Shown here: piece after piece, positions 1 to 5,619 of the stretch
Position numbering within the stretch: the first letter of the stretch is position 1
Layout of the letters: the number at the start of each line of letters is the position of its first letter
NCBI GenBank assembly: GCA_035306065.1
Contig: DATGOL010000179.1
Coordinates: forward strand, 1 to 22,112
Reading direction: 5' to 3'
Source: JBBQHX01 sp035306065
GTDB taxonomy: Bacteria; Gemmatimonadota; Gemmatimonadetes; Gemmatimonadales; Gemmatimonadaceae
Length of the DNA stretch: 22,112 nt
Made by a program: the position numbers and the translations under genes
Notes under the pieces: model-generated
The model's input: the letters and a program-made list of their open reading frames with translations, nothing else
Database searches by the model: none
What the model was told of the DNA's origin: nothing

Positions 1-463
1 CGGCGCCCACACGGTCCATCTTGTTGGAGAAGACCATGCGCGGCACGCCGTAGCGATCTGCCTGACGCCACACCGTTTCCGTCTGCGGCTCGACGCCGGC
101 AACCGAATCGAGCAGCGTTACGGCGCCATCGAGCACACGGAGTGAGCGCTCCACTTCAACAGTGAAGTCCACGTGTCCCGGCGTGTCGATGACGTTAACG
201 CGAAAAACCGGACCAACGCCCGTTTCATGGCTCTGCCCGTGACGCTGCCAGAAGGCCGTGGTAGCAGCGGAGGTGATCGTAATGCCACGCTCCTGCTCCT
301 GCTCCATCCAGTCCATCGTAGCGGCACCTTCGTGCACCTCGCCCACCTTGTGCAGCTTTCCCGTATAGAAAAGAATGCGCTCGGTAGTCGTGGTCTTCCC
401 GGCATCGATGTGGGCCATGATGCCGATGTTGCGGTAGTGCTCGAGCGGTGTGGTGCGTGGCAT
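1..463 (-). CDS. fusA: Elongation factor G, N-terminal 154 residues (partial)
   Basis: EF-G is the GTPase that drives ribosomal translocation and, with RRF, ribosome recycling in the cytosol. The reading frame starts at ATG 463 (MPRTTPLEHYRNIGIMAH) and runs off the left edge. The G1 motif AHIDAGKTTTTE, the switch I region with EQERGITITSAATT, and the G3 motif DTPGHVDFTVEVERS are all visible, followed by the G4 motif NKMDR right at the window edge. The segment between switch I and G3 (WQRHGQSHETGVGPVFRVNV) is a few residues longer than in E. coli EF-G. No good Shine-Dalgarno precedes the ATG. The gene normally follows rpsG directly in the str operon, but here about 8 kb containing a lasso-peptide cluster separates them, and a separate promoter at 706-733 can serve it. 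Confidence 0.98.
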   Translation of the reverse strand, partial: MPRTTPLEHYRNIGIMAHIDAGKTTTTERILFYTGKLHKVGEVHEGAATMDWMEQEQERGITITSAATTAFWQRHGQSHETGVGPVFRVNVIDTPGHVDFTVEVERSLRVLDGAVTLLDSVAGVEPQTETVWRQADRYGVPRMVFSNKMDRVGA

Positions 464-541
464 AAAGTGCTATTTCGTAAAGCGCGCGCCGTTTTAAACG
501 CGAGCCGATGTACTTGCATGAAAAACGCGAATGGACCTGCC

Positions 542-558
542 GCCCCATTGCGCGGGGC
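542..558 (-). other. Small GC hairpin in fusA leader
   Basis: A GCCCC/GGGGC stem with a 7-nt loop. On the transcribed strand a TTTTT run occurs about 18 nt further on, too far for a canonical intrinsic terminator. Confidence 0.35.
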
Positions 559-622
559 CGGTATCCATCCGCCCGATCGCCGGGTATGCTCGCCACTGCT
601 GCACGAGCCGGGACCCTGAGCG

Positions 623-646
623 CGTCGCGGTGCGCTACCCGCGACG
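623..646 (-). other. 8-bp perfect hairpin in fusA leader
   Basis: The arms CGTCGCGG and CCGCGACG pair perfectly around an 8-nt loop. There is no following U-tract, so it is not a terminator; it could stabilise the leader or form part of a regulatory structure. Confidence 0.45.
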
Positions 647-705
647 ACAGGTTGTTGCAACTGCAATGAAGCGCCATTCGCGCCACCTTCCATCGCAGCC
701 AAGGA

Positions 706-733
706 AATGTACCTGACTGAGGCGCGGTGTCAA
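706..733 (-). promoter_or_regulatory. Predicted sigma-70-type promoter for fusA
   Basis: On the minus strand a perfect -35 box TTGACA (733-728) is followed by a 16-bp spacer and a -10-like TACATT (711-706), which matches TATAAT at four of six positions. It lies between the end of the nucleotidyltransferase gene and fusA. It would allow EF-G expression to be independent of the lasso cluster and of the rpsG terminator. Confidence 0.6.
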
Positions 734-743
734 CTGCATTTGA

Positions 744-771
744 TAGGTATTAGGTGTCAGGTCTTAGGGGT
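744..771. repeat. Four tandem heptanucleotides (YAGGNNT)
   Basis: On the plus strand four consecutive 7-mers follow one another: TAGGTAT, TAGGTGT, CAGGTCT, TAGGGGT. The period of seven is exact and the units share YAGG and a final T. The array sits just upstream of the fusA -35 box. A second, differently spelled heptad array occurs at 20961-20995. Confidence 0.6.
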
Positions 772-860
772 TGGGCGGCCACTGAGCTGGAGCACCTGGG
801 GCGCGGCCCGGGCATGCGGCTTCCTCATCCCTCGCCAGCGCGGCCCCCTTATCACCCGCC

Positions 861-2150
861 TCAGCCCAGCAGTCGCCGTAGCCAGAGCATCCAGCTGCTC
901 GCACGCGGGGCCTCCCGGCGCAATGACCTCGCCAGTCCTCTCGCGCGCTGCAGTCCCCCCGGCCGGCCGGGAGGGGCGCTGGGCAGGGACGTCCACGGGC
1001 GCGAGCTGCCGTAGCCGGTCTCGCGCGGACGAATTGCCTTTTCCCACAGGCGACGGCGGAGCCACACCGAGCTTGGTGCCGCTCCATTCGGCACTGCGTC
1101 CATGAACAGATGCCGGGCCAGCGCACGCTCGTACCGCCCCCTGGCAGTGCCCGCACTCTCGCGAGGCGCCCCCGCGTGCACTTCCCGCAACCCCGTGTTC
1201 GCCCCCGCCAGCATCTCACCCAGGCGCAACGCCCAGGTCACCACCGTCAATGCATTCCGGTCCGCAGCCTGCCGCCAGAACACGTCGGGGTCCACCACCC
1301 GCGACAGTACCTGCAGGTCGCGCATCCAGCTCCACGCTCCCACACGCAGCTCGTGCGACCACCCGAAGTGAATTGCCGCATGCAGCAGCAGTTCATCGTT
1401 GCCGAGGCGGCGCGTGGAAATGCCGCCCTCCACCACCTTCGAGGAACGCTCCCAGCTCTCCGCCTCGTTCCAGGCGAACGGGTGCCCCACGGGGAAGAGC
1501 GAATGGTGAATCTCCAGCACCACACCGCTCTCCGAATGCCGCAGTTGCGGAAGGTGGTGGTGCAGCGCCCCGCCACGGTCACCGTTCCGGGCTCGGTCTC
1601 CATCGGATGCCTTCCAGTGCTCCCGCACCAGCGCATCGAACGCACGCCCCGCATCACCCGGCTGCACCAGCACGTCCAGGTCTTCCATGGGACGATCCGG
1701 GAAGCCGCGGTAGACGAACCCGGCGAGCGCCGCTCCCTTGAGTAGCATCACGGGGATGGATGCCGCCTCGAGAATGCGAAGCGCCTCCGCCAGCGTTCCA
1801 CGCACGCGAGCCTGACGAAAATCGGCTACCATCGCCAACTGCGTCAGCCGCTCATGCGCTGCCTCCGCGCCGGCACTGCCCGGCCAGGTGAACCGCCGTT
1901 CGCCCTCTGTCGGCGCATCGCCCCGCATCGCACGCAGAAGTACTCCCTCTGCGCGAAGTCGCCGCGCCCAGGCAAGCGCCTCACCCCACTCCTTCTCACC
2001 AAGCCCTTCAGCCAGCCACTCGGCACGCTCGCGAGCACCAGGCACACCCACGCTTGCCGCCCCCAGCAACAGCACGAGCGAAACACCTCCATCCGCCAGT
2101 GTCTCGGCATTCCGGCTCTCTCCACCCGCACGCGGCATCTGCAGCCGCAC
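861..2150 (-). CDS. Nucleotidyltransferase-fold protein of the lasso cluster
   Basis: The 429-residue product resembles the uncharacterised nucleotidyltransferase family (PF14907-like) that recurs in kinase-containing lasso-peptide clusters such as the paeninodin type. The hallmark is residues 133-162: a hydrophobic strand leading to LLKGAALA, then a Tyr- and Arg-containing segment and MEDLDVLV, where the two Asp would bind metal. An EIHHSLF segment downstream is also typical. The N-terminal third is helical and Ala/Glu/Arg-rich, and the last 70 residues are Arg/Pro-rich and poorly conserved-looking. The start is GTG 2150, three bases after the permease stop; ATG 2138 is an alternative and neither has a clear Shine-Dalgarno. 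The substrate is unknown; nucleotidylation of the lasso peptide or of its phosphate is an inference from the neighbouring kinase. Confidence 0.85.
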   Translation of the reverse strand: MRLQMPRAGGESRNAETLADGGVSLVLLLGAASVGVPGARERAEWLAEGLGEKEWGEALAWARRLRAEGVLLRAMRGDAPTEGERRFTWPGSAGAEAAHERLTQLAMVADFRQARVRGTLAEALRILEAASIPVMLLKGAALAGFVYRGFPDRPMEDLDVLVQPGDAGRAFDALVREHWKASDGDRARNGDRGGALHHHLPQLRHSESGVVLEIHHSLFPVGHPFAWNEAESWERSSKVVEGGISTRRLGNDELLLHAAIHFGWSHELRVGAWSWMRDLQVLSRVVDPDVFWRQAADRNALTVVTWALRLGEMLAGANTGLREVHAGAPRESAGTARGRYERALARHLFMDAVPNGAAPSSVWLRRRLWEKAIRPRETGYGSSRPWTSLPSAPPGRPGGLQRARGLARSLRREAPRASSWMLWLRRLLG

Positions 2151-2153
2151 CCG

Positions 2154-2954
2154 TCAGTACTGGGCGAGCGTTCCGGCGCGCCTCGCATACCGCAGCGCTC
2201 CGGCAAACACCAACCCGCCAGCCAGCGCGGCAACCACCGCGAACAGCAGCAACAGCTCCAGCTCAGGGATCACGTCTCCGATCGCCGCCCCCTCCAGCAG
2301 CAGCTTTCGCGAAGCGTGCAGGCCATGGGTGAGCGGCACCCAGTCCGCAACGCTCTCGAGCCACCCGGGGATCAGATGCGTGGGGTAGTACACGCCGCCA
2401 AGGAATACCGACAATAGAAGCACGCCCTGCGCGAGCGGCGTTCGCGTTCGCCAGGCCAGCACGCCCGCGGCGGACACCAGCGCAACTGCCACGTAAGGCA
2501 CCAGCGTCAGGAACAGCACGAGCACGGTTGGAAGCAACCCCGACCACTCGAACTTCGCGCCGAGCAGCACCGCCACGGCAAAGAGTACGAAACACTTCAG
2601 TGCCGTCCAGAACATCGCATACCCTGACAGCCCCGCCAGAATCGCCCAGCGCGGCGCCGGCGTGGCAAGTAGCGCTTCCCATGTTCCCGTAACTATTCCC
2701 GAACCGATTGCGCCCGGCAGCGTACCCAGTGTCGTAGTCAGGAAGAGCAGCGAAGCTGTTCCGACAACGAGAAATGCGAAGTAGTGCTCTCCCTCGCCGC
2801 GCAACGCACTCTCGAGCACCGGCTGCAGCGCACCTGCCACGAAGTAGATGGGCAGTATGGTTGCAACAACGCCCAGCAGCGAGATAAGCAGACGCGTGCG
2901 GTAGGTTAGCGCGGCGAGCAGCGTTGCGCGCGCCAGCGCGAGAGTTACTCGCAT
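2154..2954 (-). CDS. ABC-2 type transporter permease
   Basis: A 266-residue integral membrane protein with about six predicted membrane segments (roughly residues 23-45, 61-80, 105-132, 138-166, 176-193 and 234-257). The loop YYPTHLIPGWLESVADWVP followed by LTHGL is the characteristic ABC-2 permease motif before the last helix. It starts at ATG 2954, overlapping the ATPase stop by one base (TGATG), so the two are almost certainly made together as an exporter. In this setting it most likely exports the mature lasso peptide and may give self-immunity; this is inferred from position. It differs from the one-chain ABC exporters (McjD type) of proteobacterial lasso clusters. Confidence 0.88.
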   Translation of the reverse strand: MRVTLALARATLLAALTYRTRLLISLLGVVATILPIYFVAGALQPVLESALRGEGEHYFAFLVVGTASLLFLTTTLGTLPGAIGSGIVTGTWEALLATPAPRWAILAGLSGYAMFWTALKCFVLFAVAVLLGAKFEWSGLLPTVLVLFLTLVPYVAVALVSAAGVLAWRTRTPLAQGVLLLSVFLGGVYYPTHLIPGWLESVADWVPLTHGLHASRKLLLEGAAIGDVIPELELLLLFAVVAALAGGLVFAGALRYARRAGTLAQY

Positions 2955-4171
2955 CAGCCCCTGCCCCCGTTCGACAACGAGCGCTCTCCATCGGCGCGGG
3001 CGATCGCACGCTGCAGAAGCTCCGCCAGCGATGGGGGCACTCTCTCCAGGCGTGCCGCAACCACGCCAGCCCGCGTGAGGCGCTTCAGCAGCGCAGCCTC
3101 CCCGGCAGTACTTCCGGGCGACGGAATATCGAGCACTATCCAGCCGCTCTCCACCGCCGCGTGAGGTGCCATTGACTGCGCCGGAACGACAGCGGGTAAA
3201 CCGAGCCCGGACCGAAGTGCACCCGACTCTGCTCGAGCGCCCTCTCCCTCAGCACCCGCACCTCCAGCACCCGCACCTCCAGCACCCGCACCTTCAACCC
3301 CCGCCTCACGCATCGCCACGGGCATATCCTCCGCACGACAAACCAGCCGCATCCTGTTTAGCTGCAGTTCGGCAGACAGCGCAGCTGGTGCTCCCTCGGC
3401 AACCAGCCGGCCGCGGTGCAGCACGCTTACCCGGTCGCTGAGCGACAGCGCTTCCTCTGCATCGTGCGTGGCGAGCATGATCGTCATGCCCATTCGCCCA
3501 ACGAGTTCCTCGCGCAGGAAGCTGCGGAGGTCTCGTGCGGTGAGCGGGTCCAGGCTTCGGGTTGGCTCGTCCAGCAGCAGCAGCCTGGGACGCGGCAGCA
3601 ATGCACGCGCTACAAGCAGTCGCTGGCGCAATCCGGAGGAGAGCTGACCCGCCATCCTCCCTGCGACGTCGTCCAGCCCGACCACGTTCAGCATCTCGCT
3701 GATGCGCCTTTCCGTTTCCCGCCGCGGAATGTCATAAAGCGCAGCGAACAACCTCAGGTTCTCAACGGACGACAGCCGCCAGTTCAGGCTCCGCTCATCC
3801 GTTGAGGCCCCGCTTACCAGCACACGTGCCTCCTCCGCATCGAGCACCACATCCTCGCCGAATACCTCCGCGCTCCCCTCGTCAGGCAGGAGCAGCGTTG
3901 AAAGTATCCGGAACAGCGTGCTCTTACCCGCACCGTTCTGGCCCAGAAGCGCGTGAAGGCTTCCCTCCTCCACGAAACCGCTAACCTCGTCCAGCGCAAG
4001 CACGCTGCGCCGCTCGTTAGGACGCCGCAGCACCTCGGCAATCGGACGCCGCGCACGAAAGCGCTTCACTACGCCTTTCAGGCACACAGCCTGGCTCTTG
4101 CCCTCAGAGCTTCTCTTGGCAGCAGTTGAATTACTCAAGCTCGGGAGCACCGGCGCGGCCGACGCGGTCAT
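2954..4171 (-). CDS. ABC transporter ATP-binding protein
   Basis: A 405-residue ATPase of the NatA/drug-exporter class. Walker A GQNGAGKST is at residues 77-85, the signature LSSGLRQR at 177-184, Walker B LLLLDEPT at 197-204 and the switch His in ATHD near 236. Residues 1-30 form a Ser/Ala-rich, probably disordered extension. After the nucleotide-binding domain (to about 265) comes a long C-terminal region containing a Gly/Ala/Glu low-complexity linker encoded by a 15-bp tandem repeat, then a small domain ending near the stop. The gene overlaps the kinase stop by four bases (ATGA) and the permease start by one. It should energise the adjacent ABC-2 permease. Confidence 0.92.
   Translation of the reverse strand: MTASAAPVLPSLSNSTAAKRSSEGKSQAVCLKGVVKRFRARRPIAEVLRRPNERRSVLALDEVSGFVEEGSLHALLGQNGAGKSTLFRILSTLLLPDEGSAEVFGEDVVLDAEEARVLVSGASTDERSLNWRLSSVENLRLFAALYDIPRRETERRISEMLNVVGLDDVAGRMAGQLSSGLRQRLLVARALLPRPRLLLLDEPTRSLDPLTARDLRSFLREELVGRMGMTIMLATHDAEEALSLSDRVSVLHRGRLVAEGAPAALSAELQLNRMRLVCRAEDMPVAMREAGVEGAGAGGAGAGGAGAEGEGARAESGALRSGLGLPAVVPAQSMAPHAAVESGWIVLDIPSPGSTAGEAALLKRLTRAGVVAARLERVPPSLAELLQRAIARADGERSLSNGGRG
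3251..3295 (-). repeat. 15-bp tandem repeat inside the ABC ATPase gene
   Basis: Three head-to-tail 15-bp units (AGCACCCGCACCTCC on the plus strand, the last with one change) encode a repeating Gly-Gly-Ala-Gly-Ala linker. The length is a multiple of three, so copy-number change would lengthen or shorten the linker without a frameshift. Confidence 0.85.
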
Positions 4172-5259
4172 CTCGGTAGCGAACTCACGTTGCGCCTTCC
4201 GACCGATCCCAGGGGCGCAGGTTCGGCCACATCAGCGTCACCTCCATCCTCCCCTATCCAGCGCAGCAGCTCTTCGGCAGCGGCACCCAGGAACTTCATA
4301 CTGCGCGGCACGTGCAGCACGAATACCGGCACTTTGGCAAGAAACTCCGACACGCGCTGCATGAGCTGCAGCTGCTCTTCTCCGCCGAGCAGTAGCGCAT
4401 TCGTTGCCTGGGTGAGCATGGTGACTGTCGCGGCAGCGCCGGTCACCCGCTCGCGGCGCACTACAGATACGTCCGCCGGTGCGGCTTCCAGGAAGTAGAT
4501 CGCACGCAGAGGTACGGCACTCGTAAGGCGGCGCTCGAAGCTCCCGGCAGGAACGAGCATCTTCTCGCTTCCCCACGTACCAGCACCGTTCGCATCACGC
4601 CCCAGCTCAGTCGCCGAGTCTGCGTGCAGCCGCGCGAATCCCACGCTCGGATAGAGCATCGGTTGCTCGCCTCCGCGCAATACGGCCACGTCGTCTCCCG
4701 CGAGCGCTGCACCCGCATCCGCGCAGGCCACGGCAAGCGTGCTCTTGCCTCTACCCTTGGGGCCGAGCAGGGCAATGCCACCATGCTTCGTGGCAACGCT
4801 GCTTCCGTGCAAAACAAGCGCACCCGTTGCGTGCAGCATGAGCGGCATAACCCTGCCAAGAGCGTCGAAGCGGCCCTTCGCATCTCCTGCAACGTTGTCG
4901 CGGTGCCAGTGCATTCGCCCCTCGTGAGGCTCGAATGTCCACACTCCCGCGTCGCTCGTTGAAAGCTCCCAGGTTGTGTGATTGCGGCTCAGTGAGATCC
5001 GTACGCCACCCGCATACTCAGCCTCACCGAGCTGGCGCGAATCTTCGAGCTGCCCGGGAGGCTCGCTCGACACATCGAGACGCCACTGCATTGAGGATAC
5101 GGCGCCCGAGGGGTGTGACGCTCCCAGTTCCGGGAAGCGCAGGGCGCTTGTCAGATGCATACCGTACGCCGAATACTCGTACAGCGAATCCTGCTCGACC
5201 TGGCTCACAGCGCCGCTGGCGCCGTCAGTCGCCTTCGTAGCAACGATCGTCCGCGGCAT
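4168..5259 (-). CDS. HPr-kinase-like lasso peptide kinase
   Basis: The 363-residue protein belongs to the HPr kinase/phosphorylase-like P-loop family. Walker A GPKGRGKST is at residues 166-174, a conserved LHGSSV segment lies just before it (150-155), and the paired acidic residues GDDV (188-191) correspond to the HprK SDDV motif. It lacks a full HprK N-terminal domain and there is no HPr or PTS gene nearby. Related kinases (PadeK, ThcoK) phosphorylate the C-terminal Ser of lasso precursors. Here the precursor ends in Asp, so the target residue is open. The start at ATG 5259 overlaps the precursor gene by 35 nt. GTG 5208, 16 nt after the precursor stop, would avoid the overlap but has no Shine-Dalgarno. 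The stop overlaps the ATPase start by four bases. Confidence 0.87.
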   Translation of the reverse strand: MPRTIVATKATDGASGAVSQVEQDSLYEYSAYGMHLTSALRFPELGASHPSGAVSSMQWRLDVSSEPPGQLEDSRQLGEAEYAGGVRISLSRNHTTWELSTSDAGVWTFEPHEGRMHWHRDNVAGDAKGRFDALGRVMPLMLHATGALVLHGSSVATKHGGIALLGPKGRGKSTLAVACADAGAALAGDDVAVLRGGEQPMLYPSVGFARLHADSATELGRDANGAGTWGSEKMLVPAGSFERRLTSAVPLRAIYFLEAAPADVSVVRRERVTGAAATVTMLTQATNALLLGGEEQLQLMQRVSEFLAKVPVFVLHVPRSMKFLGAAAEELLRWIGEDGGDADVAEPAPLGSVGRRNVSSLPR

Positions 5260-5365
5260 TCTGCCCGGACGCAGTCACGAAGCAGGGGTCGCCCACTCCG
5301 CTCACACCCGTTCGGGTAAGCTCTCGCAACGTGCCGAAGCGCTCTACCCTGGGTTTCTCGTACAT
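5225..5365 (-). CDS. Lasso peptide precursor (46 aa)
   Basis: This short gene starts at ATG 5365 behind a strong Shine-Dalgarno (AGGAGGG, six bases from the ATG) and stops at TGA 5227-5225. The leader, residues 2-17, reads YEKPRVERFGTLRELT and matches the lasso leader pattern Y-x2-P-x-L/V-x3-G-x5-T exactly. The next residues are RTGVSGVGDPCFVT. If the conserved Thr17 sits at position -2, the core begins at Thr19 and Asp26 closes an 8-residue ring. If Gly20 is residue 1, Asp26 closes a 7-residue ring. The tail carries Cys28 and Cys42, which could form a disulfide, and ends YEGD. It lies between the cyclase and the kinase gene. The ring-closing Asp and the leader motif make the identification strong; the cleavage site is not settled. 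Confidence 0.9.
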   Translation of the reverse strand: MYEKPRVERFGTLRELTRTGVSGVGDPCFVTASGQNAADDRCYEGD

Positions 5366-5619
5366 GCTTCCCTCCTGAATTGTTACTGCACGGGTAACCT
5401 GCAGCTGTATACCCTCTCACGGTAAGGACGCGGCAGGCCGCGCAACCGCAACATTCTGCAACCAGACCACCGCCGCACCGCCCTCTACTACCTCTGTCAC
5501 ACCGCCATCCAGCGCCCCGGCGTACTTCCAGCGCCGCTCTACTTCCGCGCTGCGCTCCGGACGCCACGCTCCATCCCCCGGCGCCAGTCAACGGCGCCAT
5601 CCCCGGCGCCATTCAACAG
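5366..5619 (-). other. 254-nt spacer between cyclase and precursor genes
   Basis: This is the only substantial gap inside the cluster. Just after the cyclase stop it holds three GGCGCC boxes (5581-5610). The two at 5593-5598 and 5605-5610 can form a 6-bp stem with a 6-nt loop. Immediately upstream of the precursor Shine-Dalgarno is a short inverted repeat (GTTAC, 7-nt loop, GTAAC). A TATACA -10-like hexamer lies about 40 nt before the ATG but has no convincing -35. One frame (5587-5417) stays open and ends with a stop, but it has no good start. The spacer may carry a precursor-specific promoter or a transcript-processing site that raises precursor dosage; that is inference. Confidence 0.4.

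Larger units (their letters stand above)
464..699 (-). promoter_or_regulatory. Long structured 5' leader of fusA
   Basis: If the promoter at 706-733 is used, transcription starts near 699 and leaves about 236 nt before the fusA ATG. The leader contains a perfect 8-bp stem with an 8-nt loop at 623-646 (arms CGTCGCGG and CCGCGACG) and a smaller GC hairpin at 542-558 (GCCCC/GGGGC). No gene with coding character is seen in it. Whether the leader is regulatory is inference; the hairpins are seen directly. Confidence 0.45.

Noticed and set aside
4168..5259. HPr kinase/phosphorylase controlling carbon catabolite repression
   Set aside because: There is no HPr, PTS or regulator gene nearby and the N-terminal HprK domain is missing; the lasso neighbours fit a peptide kinase.
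5205..5612. A 135-codon minus-strand frame across the cyclase-precursor spacer
   Set aside because: The product is Gly/Arg/Cys-rich without family features and overlaps the well-supported precursor and kinase starts in another frame.
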